A stretch of DNA of 64,000 nucleotides. It comes from CAITYL01 sp041651315. GTDB lineage: Bacteria > Verrucomicrobiota > Lentisphaeria > Oligosphaerales > CAITYL01. This document shows, in pieces, positions 38,770 through 47,568 of the stretch. The notes below the pieces were generated by a model. That model was not told where the DNA came from, searched no databases, and was given only the letters and a program-made list of their open reading frames with translations. The translations under genes and the position numbers were made by a program. The stretch covers positions 5,196 to 69,195 of the forward strand of contig JBAZJM010000003.1 in NCBI GenBank assembly GCA_041651315.1. Direction: 5' to 3'. Every line of letters starts with the position of its first letter. The stretch's first letter is position 1.

Positions 38770-40272
38770 TCAAGCAACAGCGTCATACATCATCTCAACA
38801 CCACAACTTAGTACCTGAGCGGCTTTAACGATGTTATCTGCGTCAAGATCTAGCATTCCGGTTACGATATCACGCATTCTCTTCGATTGCCAAATAATCT
38901 TGCCAACCATGCGATCGAAAATTGGATTATCTCGGTTCTTCAAATTTCCAAGATAGAATTTACCTTCATTCCTGAGTACGTCATTCAAATATGTATAAGT
39001 GATGACGTCAGCAGATTTCTCAATTTCATTTGCATATGAAATAGCAGAAATATCATAACGTCCATCAGCTTTATCGGCTCGAATTTTCCCTTGCCTATTC
39101 ATCTGCCAGAGCCCTAAAACAGGAACTCCTTTGCCTCGAGCAAAATTCAATGCCATGAGACGGGCATTCTTAACAACATCATTTTGTGTTGCCACGTTAT
39201 CTGCAGAATAACGTTTAGGCGTGACAAGACCTAAGTGGTCAACAATTATTCCATCACACCCATATTTATTATCAAACATTTCAGCTCGACGACGAATACC
39301 ATCAATTGTGGCTTCATCATCTTTCTTCGGACGCCAAACATAAAGCTTGTTCTTAGTAGTCTCTTGAAAATCTCGAGCTACTATTACAAGTCTTTCTTTG
39401 TCACGAGGAGAGAGCTCACCGTCACGAACTTTTCGATAATCTAAACCAGTATATCCATCTTCGTCATACCATTCAGTAACAAATTTTCCGTTTGCTGAAT
39501 GGATAACATAAAGTTGTCGACGAAGTTGACTGTACGGCATTTCAAGAATAGCATAAAAAATATTTTTACCATATTTGACTACGTTGTTATATGCATAATT
39601 CAATGCTAACGTAGTCTTCAATTCTCCGACGAATGCAGTATGAATCCAAAATTCGCCGCGTCGATGACCCTTACAAACTGAATCAACTGGTTCAAGACCG
39701 AAAAGATTTCGATTCGAAAATTTATCGGTTTTTGCCGTTCTCTCATACTCAGCAAGTATTTCTTCACAGTCTTCAGTTATAATGCCCTCAAGTTTTTCAC
39801 CGCCTTCAACTCGAGTGAAAGTGTGTAATCTTTCATAAAGATAATCAACAGCGTCAGAAACGCCGCGCAATACTTTCTTATTCTTACCCTCTGTCGTTCT
39901 CCCGTGTTCAGCGATAGCACTTGCATCGCGACAAAGAATGATAAGATTTTTAGTTTGTTGAAGATCTTGCTCAGCTCGAACTTGAGAAAGAAAATTTGTT
40001 CTTATATATGGAACAGCTTTTATTATTTCTTCAAGACGATTTACTGTTTCAATCTCATCTTGTCTCTCAAAATGTTCCCTGACAAGAGAGATGTCAGGAG
40101 GAGATGACATTTGAGTATAAAATAATTTCAGATATTCTAAGATCTTCTTATCTTCTTCAGTATTATAATTGATTTCATGCTCACAGTAAACTTGCCAGTT
40201 TCGTAAGCATTCATCGGATTCAGGATGCTCACCAACCTGAATAAGACTTCGGTAAACATTATCAATGGACAT
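38770..40272 (-). CDS. DnaB-like replicative helicase
   Basis: A 500-aa protein with a helical N-terminal domain and a RecA-like C-terminal motor. The P-loop is the phage-type variant VGELKTT (215-221). Later motifs are DGIIVDHLGLVTP (Walker B), a VPVLGLWQMNR motif 3 and an arginine-finger-like region. This is the usual hexameric 5'-3' unwinding engine of a phage replisome. The upstream gene overlaps its start and may encode a loader. Confidence 0.9.
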   Translation of the reverse strand: MSIDNVYRSLIQVGEHPESDECLRNWQVYCEHEINYNTEEDKKILEYLKLFYTQMSSPPDISLVREHFERQDEIETVNRLEEIIKAVPYIRTNFLSQVRAEQDLQQTKNLIILCRDASAIAEHGRTTEGKNKKVLRGVSDAVDYLYERLHTFTRVEGGEKLEGIITEDCEEILAEYERTAKTDKFSNRNLFGLEPVDSVCKGHRRGEFWIHTAFVGELKTTLALNYAYNNVVKYGKNIFYAILEMPYSQLRRQLYVIHSANGKFVTEWYDEDGYTGLDYRKVRDGELSPRDKERLVIVARDFQETTKNKLYVWRPKKDDEATIDGIRRRAEMFDNKYGCDGIIVDHLGLVTPKRYSADNVATQNDVVKNARLMALNFARGKGVPVLGLWQMNRQGKIRADKADGRYDISAISYANEIEKSADVITYTYLNDVLRNEGKFYLGNLKNRDNPIFDRMVGKIIWQSKRMRDIVTGMLDLDADNIVKAAQVLSCGVEMMYDAVA

Positions 40273-41114
40273 TAATCTCTACCCCTGAACTTCTTGGACT
40301 TATTTATACCACTACCGTAAGAAGAAAGAGCGCTGTCGATACCGTCATCGTCATCTGATGCTGATTGAATTACTCTCTTACTCTCTTTCTTAATTTCAGT
40401 AGACGGAACGACACGAGGGGGTCGAGTATCTTCATCCGGTCTCCCGAGGTCAGGAGTGGCGAAAAATGCATTAGTTGTTTCCGAATCAGTCTCGTTGATT
40501 TTTGGGACAAGGACTCTTGTAAACTCTCTAGCTATCAAATCGGCTACTCTTTTTGAATAGGATATACTAGTTGTACTAAACGGATCAGTTGGATCAGATA
40601 CCAACCAAACCGGCTTTCCATAATCAACCCGAAGTTTTATAGAATCTTCAAGAACACCAGAAGCGGCTTTATTTGAATTTGATATGAAATTTAAGCGGAC
40701 GACTAAAAGATCTGGCGGTATTACGAAATCAGCCAAACTATTGTAAATAACGCCTTCATAATCAACACTTCTTTGCTTCTTTGAAAGTGATCCAACGTAA
40801 ACTTCTTTCAGATCAAGATCGTTAGTATCTCGAATAAATCTATTGCTAGTCATCAATAGAATTTTCAGGATAGCTCTCACATCACTCCAATGAGCGATAA
40901 GAAATAAGTTGTCTTTCGTTTGATTAACTACCGAGAGACGAACATGTTCTTTCTTAACCGTAGCCCTCTTAAGATGTGGCGGCATTCCCGCCTGAATTCT
41001 TCTTAAGTATCCACACATACATTCATGTGGTACATCATCCTTCATGCACCATCCAACCCCGGTACATGGTTTGCACCATTCAATGTTGGATTCCGCCTTC
41101 GATGGAGTACTCAT
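40272..41114 (-). CDS. Hypothetical protein, possible helicase loader, 280 aa
   Basis: The N-terminus carries several cysteines (EWCKPCTGVGWCMK, HECMC), resembling the zinc-finger start of DnaC/IstB-like loaders. A Rossmann-like middle follows (SVVNQTKDNLFLIAHW), but no Walker A is visible. Its stop overlaps the helicase start and its start overlaps the SNF2 helicase stop. Placement suggests a helicase-partner role, but the family is unproven. Confidence 0.5.
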   Translation of the reverse strand: MSTPSKAESNIEWCKPCTGVGWCMKDDVPHECMCGYLRRIQAGMPPHLKRATVKKEHVRLSVVNQTKDNLFLIAHWSDVRAILKILLMTSNRFIRDTNDLDLKEVYVGSLSKKQRSVDYEGVIYNSLADFVIPPDLLVVRLNFISNSNKAASGVLEDSIKLRVDYGKPVWLVSDPTDPFSTTSISYSKRVADLIAREFTRVLVPKINETDSETTNAFFATPDLGRPDEDTRPPRVVPSTEIKKESKRVIQSASDDDDGIDSALSSYGSGINKSKKFRGRD

Positions 41115-43234
41115 ATGTCAGAAAAATCCAGATCTAAGTACAATCCGGCGGCCATTTTTGATGTAGCTGATGCTGCAGAATTTTGCTTAGTATCTTTTTG
41201 AACAGGCTTCTGTTTCTTCGAAGAAGTAGAATGAATATGTTTCATCTTTTCTTTGGCACCTGCTCTATCACCGGTTCTTTTTGCATCAAGAACGAGATTC
41301 ATAACTTCTTTCACTAAATCTGATTCAGTGAATTGAAGTCCGCCTTTCAATGCTTCACCGGAAACAGAATCGGCTAATTTTTTCTTTCCTCGAAGAATTT
41401 TAATGACATGATCATCTATTGTCTTTTCTCCATTCTGACGTCTGGCAACTAGATGAGTAATGAGAACGGTTAAATGCTTACTACCGATTCTCTGAGGACG
41501 ACCGATAGTTTGAACATAATCGCCATAACTAAATGGGCTATCTACGAAAACAAGATGTTCAGTAGCCTGAAGATTCAAAGACTCTGAACCAGCACTAGTG
41601 ATTAACATTACGTTAACACCAGAATCGGGGTCTTGATAAGTTCTTACATGTTCAGTACGAACTTTGGCATTCGATTCTTTTCCAGTAATACGAGTGCAAT
41701 TGATTTTTTCTTTCTTGAGACGAGCTTCTATCAAACTGATCATTCGCTCAAAAGCAGAAAAAACAAGTACCTTTGCGTCTGGGTTTTCTTGAAGAATTTC
41801 GACAAGTTGGTCGATTTTTGAAGATTCGCCTTCAAAGGGTTTTCCTTCTTCATCAGCTAAAAGCTGTGGAGCATCACACGCCTGACGAATCATGGTCATC
41901 GTCTTCAGCGTTTGAGTATTATCGTCGTCCGGATTTGCTTCAGCTTCAGCAAGAAGTAATTCTGCTAAATCATATAACTCTTCCTGCTCCGGAGAGAGTG
42001 TGCAAATAATTTCTCGAGTGATGAGCTCAGGAAGTTCTTTCGCAACATCATGTTTACGTCTCGAGAGATAAAACGGCTCTACTTTTTGTACGAAAGCTTC
42101 AAGTTGCTCTTTAGAATGACCGACAACTACAGGAATTTGTCTACCGCCACCTATCCTCTGCATTTTCATAACGCAATAATCACGTTGAAAATGAGTAACT
42201 TTCGGAAAAAGTTCTGGATAGATGATTCGAAATATAGCAAAGAATTCCATTAATCGATTCTTTACTGGGGTTGCTGTCATCCCAACAACTCTATTGAATG
42301 GTTTCGCAGCAATATAAAATAATTTATGAAGTTTTCCTTGATAATTCTTTAGAACATGTATCTCGTCACAGACGAGCATCATTTTAGTATTCGGGTTCTT
42401 CTTCCTGAATTTTGCTAGATGTTTAAGGAGTCCTTCGGCTATCATCGGTGGCTCTACAGCATCTTTTGCCACCGCGATTGCCTTATCAGCTTCTTCCATA
42501 CCATGTCGTAATGAAAGAACTTGAGCTAAAACAGCTTCATCTTCTGGTGTCCAATCACTAGGTGGTTTAGCTCGACAACCCATCTCTTCATCAGATGGTT
42601 TCAGTTTTTCAATTAAGAAATCCTTAGTTGCTTGATCTCTTCCATCAAATCTAGTTCTAAATTTAGTTTTCCAAGTAGCATAAGTTTCAGCTAAGGATTT
42701 TTTGAAGTCTTTAGCTTCTTTCAAGCGTTTCTTGTCATCTTTAGTCGGCTTTTGACTTCTATCTCGAACTACAGATTGTTCTGCGTCTTTAAGAAAGGTG
42801 TCATAAGTCATGACAAGAAGACGCTTCTTAGATGGATCGTGATTGAAGAAGAAATCTTTGTAGATCTCATCTCGTTCAAATGGTTCCCCATCTGAAACCA
42901 CAACGGATATACCCGTCATAAATCTATTGGCTTCATCCCTCCATTGATATAAAGAAGACTTTCGAGTGACGACAATAGGAACATAGTCCGGTTCAACTAA
43001 CCAGACATATCCGATAACACTCAAAACTTCAAGTGTTTTTCCTAACCCCGTGTCGTCTCCAAGAAGACTTCTTGTAACCTGCAAGAGATTCATTATCCCT
43101 TGCGCTTGATAATTTCGAACTACGACATCTTTTTCAACGCCATATTCATCAATATACTTGCTTCTTAGATAGGGACTTGGCTTAAGTTTTATGGATTCGT
43201 TAGTTCGAATTGCCCTGATATGTTCTATATCCAC
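41111..43234 (-). CDS. SNF2-family DNA helicase/ATPase
   Basis: A 707-aa superfamily 2 ATPase. Motif I is GDDTGLGKT (59-67), motif II DEIH (290-293) and motif III MTATP. Motif VI lies in VQTIGRPQRIGSKHLTVL. SNF2 enzymes translocate on dsDNA; in phages they are linked to recombination, replication fork handling or anti-restriction. The C-terminal tail is Lys/Ser-rich. Confidence 0.92.
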   Translation of the reverse strand: MDIEHIRAIRTNESIKLKPSPYLRSKYIDEYGVEKDVVVRNYQAQGIMNLLQVTRSLLGDDTGLGKTLEVLSVIGYVWLVEPDYVPIVVTRKSSLYQWRDEANRFMTGISVVVSDGEPFERDEIYKDFFFNHDPSKKRLLVMTYDTFLKDAEQSVVRDRSQKPTKDDKKRLKEAKDFKKSLAETYATWKTKFRTRFDGRDQATKDFLIEKLKPSDEEMGCRAKPPSDWTPEDEAVLAQVLSLRHGMEEADKAIAVAKDAVEPPMIAEGLLKHLAKFRKKNPNTKMMLVCDEIHVLKNYQGKLHKLFYIAAKPFNRVVGMTATPVKNRLMEFFAIFRIIYPELFPKVTHFQRDYCVMKMQRIGGGRQIPVVVGHSKEQLEAFVQKVEPFYLSRRKHDVAKELPELITREIICTLSPEQEELYDLAELLLAEAEANPDDDNTQTLKTMTMIRQACDAPQLLADEEGKPFEGESSKIDQLVEILQENPDAKVLVFSAFERMISLIEARLKKEKINCTRITGKESNAKVRTEHVRTYQDPDSGVNVMLITSAGSESLNLQATEHLVFVDSPFSYGDYVQTIGRPQRIGSKHLTVLITHLVARRQNGEKTIDDHVIKILRGKKKLADSVSGEALKGGLQFTESDLVKEVMNLVLDAKRTGDRAGAKEKMKHIHSTSSKKQKPVQKDTKQNSAASATSKMAAGLYLDLDFSDI

Positions 43235-43345
43235 TTAAAAAACATACAGGAGAAGCTTATTCATGATAACACGAGTCTCACAAGCCGACGAAAGCCCTTT
43301 TCTGACCTTCCGATATACTTTTTGATATGGACCGGCTAGTTTAGG

Positions 43346-44044
43346 TCATTCTTGAGCAGGAAACCCGTTTTCGACCAAACTCATATTATTATATCGAATA
43401 TCCATCGTTACTTCTTTTCCGATCCACGGTGGTTTAATTATAGTAGCATCTTCTGAATCGATTTCAACTTCAGCTAACCATCCGCCCGATAGATCTTCAA
43501 AGAATTGATCGATTTCCCAAGTCCGTCCTTCAAACGGGAACTTATAACGAATTTTCGTTATTACTCTCTTACACATCTTAATAAGACGATTCCCGTCAAT
43601 TCGTGGGATTGGATACTCAAATTCCTCACGTTTAAACAGAGCAGCTTGCTTTATCGTAATGCAAGCTTCATTATTATTGACGAGTCTTATTCGAATTGGT
43701 GGATCTTTCGATAAATAACCTTGCTTTATTAATTCACCACCTTCGAAAACAGGAAGCTGATCAATTAAAACAAGATACTTCCGTTCAATTTCAATCCGGG
43801 CTGGAATGTCATTAATATGAACAAACCACTCAGTTTCAAGAGCTTTAGGTATTTCAATTCCTGAAGAATCGAATTTACATATAATATAGTGTTCTTTCAA
43901 CCAAATCTCATCGCCCTTTTTCACTGCAGGTTGAAATACTTTATGATAGACATCTTCACCAGCAGCAATTCTTTTGAATGCTATTTCAAAAGAGACTGGT
44001 GTAAAATCTTTTAAGTTGACCGGCGCATGTGAATCTTTAACCAT
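43346..44044 (-). CDS. CYTH-domain (triphosphate tunnel) enzyme
   Basis: Residues about 83-232 form a CYTH domain: signature EIERKYLVL (85-93), QGYLS, IRIRL, ACITIK, EFEYPI, ITKIRYKFP, WEIDQFFEDL and AEVEIDSED. These charged strands line the triphosphate tunnel; the family includes inorganic triphosphatases and class IV adenylate cyclases. The N-terminal 78 residues are an extra domain of unknown fold. The start is clearly separated from the neighbouring genes. Confidence 0.88.
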   Translation of the reverse strand: MVKDSHAPVNLKDFTPVSFEIAFKRIAAGEDVYHKVFQPAVKKGDEIWLKEHYIICKFDSSGIEIPKALETEWFVHINDIPARIEIERKYLVLIDQLPVFEGGELIKQGYLSKDPPIRIRLVNNNEACITIKQAALFKREEFEYPIPRIDGNRLIKMCKRVITKIRYKFPFEGRTWEIDQFFEDLSGGWLAEVEIDSEDATIIKPPWIGKEVTMDIRYNNMSLVENGFPAQE

Positions 44045-44068
44045 GCACCAAACATACAGAAAAGATAA

Positions 44069-44716
44069 TCAGTTGAAACTGAAATAAATAGAGGTGAATG
44101 CTGAAGAATCAAAACCTCTATAAACAAATGCGTATCCGGCAGTTACACCGAAATTCTTCGTAATATCAAAACCAGGACCGATACCGATACTTCGAATGCC
44201 TGGACTAACTGCTAAATTGACCGGTCCCACATGGAAAAAATCGAGACCAATCGATGCATCCCAAAAATCTTTTACTCCTCCAGAAAAAGATTTAATCATT
44301 TCAGGAACTAAAATTCCCGCTTGTGCTCGAATCCGAAGTCTAAACATCGGATCTGGAGGCTTCTCTCGATAATTGACCTGAATAGGAAGAGTCGCTTCCA
44401 TGTCACGTTCAATTGTAGGACCAAGTTTTAGTTTAAGTTTTATCGGTTTTTCCTTACCACCATTGATATAAACTCGGTTATCCCAGTCACGGATGATAAT
44501 GATAGTATCCGTGACTTCAATTTTAGCCGGGGATTCTTTAATCCCTTTGAGTTCTTTCAAAGCTGCAGCTACCTGTGCACTATCACTCTCCGATAGGCAT
44601 ATTCCGTTGCAAACTTGAATGTCGTGAATTTGCTTTTGTTCTGGTGGATCCGGTGTTGGCTGTTGAGCAAAACCGGTGGATGAAACGAGTAATATCGCCG
44701 GGATGAGTAGTTTCAC
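44069..44716 (-). CDS. Secreted protein, possible outer-membrane beta-barrel
   Basis: The N-terminus MKLLIPAILLVSSTGFAQQ is a signal peptide with a probable cut after FA. The rest is beta-rich and ends in GYAFVYRGF then SIYFSFN, a terminal aromatic as in outer-membrane proteins. The start follows a short gap after the lipoprotein gene. It may alter the host envelope, e.g. for superinfection exclusion. Confidence 0.6.
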   Translation of the reverse strand: MKLLIPAILLVSSTGFAQQPTPDPPEQKQIHDIQVCNGICLSESDSAQVAAALKELKGIKESPAKIEVTDTIIIIRDWDNRVYINGGKEKPIKLKLKLGPTIERDMEATLPIQVNYREKPPDPMFRLRIRAQAGILVPEMIKSFSGGVKDFWDASIGLDFFHVGPVNLAVSPGIRSIGIGPGFDITKNFGVTAGYAFVYRGFDSSAFTSIYFSFN

Positions 44717-44748
44717 AACCTAACTCTACCCAGCAAATTCAGACTCGT

Positions 44749-45732
44749 TCATTCAACGGTTTGCGTTGCACAACAGTAGCCCGTTCCAACTGGAGTATAT
44801 TCACTGTTCTTCACTGCTACAACACATCCAGCGGGTGGAGTAGATGGATTCAGACAATCGTAGAGATACGGTTTCCCTGCGGTGGCGCCAGTCGTTGGAC
44901 AAGCTGGCGGGAAGTCAGCCCAGGCAACCATGCAAGAATTCTTGGTGAAGTTGCAGCAATAATTCTGCACTGAGGGATCGGTAGAAGCAGTTGGCGCCAG
45001 TTGACACCTTGCATGCGTATTGAATGAAGTATCGGGCGCACTGCTATAAGAATAGCCAAACGACTTCCACCCGTCAACACTAACATCGGAACAATCAATA
45101 GCGGTGTTTCGAACCGGACCAGCACAGTGTCGTGTTGCGTCACAAGTCTGGAAGACGCTGCAAATTGCCGATGGATTGTTTGGATTGCAGGCGAGACCTG
45201 TTGATGTTCCGCCAGCAGCGTTGGACCTGCCACCAGTGGCACCGCCAATATTGGACCTGCCACCAACTGAAGAAGAACCACCGGAACCTTCGCCTGCCTT
45301 ACCGCCGGTAGCCGGAGTAGAACCACCGGTAGCCTGCGTCGTGTTACCGCCGGTAGCCTGTGGACTCGAGCCGCCACTAGCCTGAACTGCACCACCACTA
45401 GCAGGAACAGAACCACCGGAACCAGGCTGCGAAGAACCACCGGTAGCCTGCGTGCCTTGCCCACCCTGCCCACTACCAGCTACCGTCGTGGTAGTAGTCG
45501 TACTCGAGGAACCACCGGACGTAGTAGTCGTACTCGAGGAACCACCGGGAATAGTTGTAGTAGTCGTACTCGAGGAACCGCCAGGCGTGGTCGAAGTATC
45601 GCCACCAAATTCCGTAGTAGATGCTCCAGCCACTCCGCCAGTTTCGTCGATCTTCGTAGAAGTCGCATCAACTGCGTCAGAACCACAACCCGTGATGAAG
45701 AGAACCAATAGTGCTGCAAAATTTGATTTCAT
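44749..45732 (-). CDS. Lipoprotein with low-complexity Ser/Thr/Gly linker and Cys-rich domain
   Basis: The N-terminus LLVLFITGCGSD is a lipobox (Cys16 would be lipidated). Residues about 45-180 are a Gly/Ser/Thr repeat linker (TGGSS-type). The C-terminal 140 residues have about 14 cysteines, with a repeated Y-C-C motif. The design resembles lipoproteins of large-genome Gram-negative bacteria such as myxobacteria, so it may have been acquired from a host. Probably displayed on the envelope. Confidence 0.85.
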   Translation of the reverse strand: MKSNFAALLVLFITGCGSDAVDATSTKIDETGGVAGASTTEFGGDTSTTPGGSSSTTTTTIPGGSSSTTTTSGGSSSTTTTTTVAGSGQGGQGTQATGGSSQPGSGGSVPASGGAVQASGGSSPQATGGNTTQATGGSTPATGGKAGEGSGGSSSVGGRSNIGGATGGRSNAAGGTSTGLACNPNNPSAICSVFQTCDATRHCAGPVRNTAIDCSDVSVDGWKSFGYSYSSAPDTSFNTHARCQLAPTASTDPSVQNYCCNFTKNSCMVAWADFPPACPTTGATAGKPYLYDCLNPSTPPAGCVVAVKNSEYTPVGTGYCCATQTVE

Positions 45733-45787
45733 ATTATCTCCGTTCCCCGAATGGTAAGAAATAGGGCACGAGATTTACGGAATCAGT

Positions 45788-46369
45788 TCATTTTCCAGAC
45801 ACTAGCCCTATTTGTTCAGGAAGATCATCATTATCCGACCATCCGTGTCTATTTTCTGCCAAAGTTTCACGGATAGTTGCTCCCGGATTTTCCTTAATTA
45901 ATCTATCGTAAAGAGTTATATAAACAGCCGCTGAAAGATTAACACAATGACGTGTCGGAATTACGACAAATCTATGACAACGAGAAAGAATGGAAGGAGG
46001 TACACTCCCATCTTCCGGTCCAAAAATGTAAAGAGCTTTTTCTGGATGAATAAAAGAAGCCAGTGATTCAGAATTAGGACGTAATTCAATAGCAACCGGA
46101 ACAACAGTATCATCATACTGATCAAGAAAATGATCGTATTGACGAAGTTCGACTTCTTTGAACCCCTTCATCCGTTCTTCGCGTGGCAGTTTTTTCATTT
46201 GGCTTAATGCGAATTGAACTCTTTCGCCCGTAAACCAAACTTGATCGACACCAAAACAGCTAGCAGCCCTCATGGCGGCTCCAACATTATGAGGAAACCG
46301 CGGATTCATGAGAGCGACTGCTGGAAGTCGACCTAACTTTTTTGCGTTCTTACCGTAAATCTCGGGCAT
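45788..46369 (-). CDS. TrmH/SpoU family RNA 2'-O-methyltransferase
   Basis: A 193-aa SPOUT methyltransferase: motif 1 NPRFPHNVGAAMRA, motif 2 YIFGPEDGSVP, motif 3 IPTRHCVNLSAAVYITLYDR. The trefoil knot binds SAM. Substrates in this family are tRNA (Gm18, Cm/Um34) or 23S rRNA. A phage with more than 20 tRNA genes makes tRNA the likely target. Confidence 0.92.
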   Translation of the reverse strand: MPEIYGKNAKKLGRLPAVALMNPRFPHNVGAAMRAASCFGVDQVWFTGERVQFALSQMKKLPREERMKGFKEVELRQYDHFLDQYDDTVVPVAIELRPNSESLASFIHPEKALYIFGPEDGSVPPSILSRCHRFVVIPTRHCVNLSAAVYITLYDRLIKENPGATIRETLAENRHGWSDNDDLPEQIGLVSGK

Positions 46370-46383
46370 TACCGAGATTACAA

Positions 46384-46899
46384 TTAACCGCCAAGCTTCC
46401 CGATCAAATTATTGAGATCAGCCGGTTTAATACCAGTGTCTTTGTTTCGAACTTCATAGACATCCGGTTTTACTTCAACTACCTCTTGAACATCCTTATT
46501 CTTCACACCAGTAGGAAGATCGATAACGACTTTTCCTTTATCAGGATGAACAATAGTTACGGTAGAAGGATTTGAAAAAATACCAGGATCAGCAATTTGG
46601 GTAGCTACTGGTGCCTGGACAAATCCTTGTTTATCAGATTCACCAGGAAGAATTGGAGTCCCGTCATCCTTTTTACGCTCTTCCGGAGGAATACCTCGAA
46701 CATTCTCTTTTTTCTTTCCCCAAAGAGAACCGAGAATCCCACCTATTTGAAAAGTCTTACCGGCTGCAAGCATGGCAATTGCCACGATAATTAATATGAC
46801 AGTTACGGCAAAAGCAATTGGATAACGAACACAAAGATTCCCAATTGCTTTGCCGAGTGCCTTTAGGTATATCCAAATGGATGAAAAAAACTTTTTCAT
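46384..46899 (-). CDS. Membrane-anchored hypothetical protein, 171 aa
   Basis: One strong transmembrane helix (YPIAFAVTVILIIVAIAMLA, residues about 25-44) is followed by a soluble Pro/Val-rich domain. No family is recognised. Its start overlaps the stop of the upstream gene by 4 nt. Confidence 0.7.
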   Translation of the reverse strand: MKKFFSSIWIYLKALGKAIGNLCVRYPIAFAVTVILIIVAIAMLAAGKTFQIGGILGSLWGKKKENVRGIPPEERKKDDGTPILPGESDKQGFVQAPVATQIADPGIFSNPSTVTIVHPDKGKVVIDLPTGVKNKDVQEVVEVKPDVYEVRNKDTGIKPADLNNLIGKLGG

Positions 46900-47549
46900 T
46901 TTGGCCTTGCGCTTGAGTCCATACGAGGACGAATTTGTTGAGTTTTTTCAGGAGGCGCTGGGCGAGGACGAATTTGTTGAGTTTTTTCAGAAGGTATTGG
47001 ACGAGCAGCAACTTGACGAGCAGCAATCTTATTTATCCGAAGAACTGAAGGACCATTAATAAAACCGAGAGTTTGCATCCAAGTCACTGCTTGAAATTCA
47101 ACAACTTCAGCAAAGTCTTTAGAAGCGAAAGCTTCTGGAGTTAAAGAAATAATAACTGAGGTTCCTTCAGCTGCTTTACCATAATCGACAATCGATATAC
47201 TTCGACCATCTCTTATCCTATATAATTCATTAGCTTTATTAGTTTCCCAATAGTCCAGTAATTCCTTAACTGAGGAAACTAAAATAGTTTCACTAGTTAG
47301 TTCCTTACCGAATTTTTCCCAAACGTAAATTTTTCCCTTAAAGGGTTGGGAGTGTCTTAATCCAGCAAGTTTTCTGTAATCTTCAGCTGATGTACAAACC
47401 ACACTATCAAATTCAGGATCTAAATCGTAAACATTATATCCAAATACTGCTTTCCCGAAATCTGAATAAAGTGTTTTCTTTTGACCTACGATAGAGTCAA
47501 TGTGGTTTTTTAGAGATTGAACGTCTGGAAAAATCTGTTCGTATGCCAT
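46896..47549 (-). CDS. Hypothetical protein with C-terminal tandem repeat, 217 aa
   Basis: A soluble protein of unknown fold with a basic C-terminus in which PSEKTQQIRPR and PPEKTQQIRPR are near-identical repeats. It follows the spike gene by about 20 nt and precedes the membrane-anchored gene, so it may be a tail or envelope-associated accessory. Confidence 0.65.
   Translation of the reverse strand: MAYEQIFPDVQSLKNHIDSIVGQKKTLYSDFGKAVFGYNVYDLDPEFDSVVCTSAEDYRKLAGLRHSQPFKGKIYVWEKFGKELTSETILVSSVKELLDYWETNKANELYRIRDGRSISIVDYGKAAEGTSVIISLTPEAFASKDFAEVVEFQAVTWMQTLGFINGPSVLRINKIAARQVAARPIPSEKTQQIRPRPAPPEKTQQIRPRMDSSARPK
46925..46990. repeat. 27-bp tandem direct repeat in the C-terminal coding region
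   Basis: The 27-bp unit starting GAGGACGAATTTGTTGAG occurs at 46925-46951 and 46964-46990 (period 39 bp), encoding the KTQQIRPR repeats. A candidate site for slippage between strains. Confidence 0.8.
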
Positions 47550-47568
47550 AATGATTCAGTTCCCTAAC

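Noticed and set aside
44850..45757. Several long ORFs on either strand over the lipoprotein gene
   Set aside because: They are shadows of the Gly/Ser/Thr-repeat coding region; low-complexity codons open other frames.
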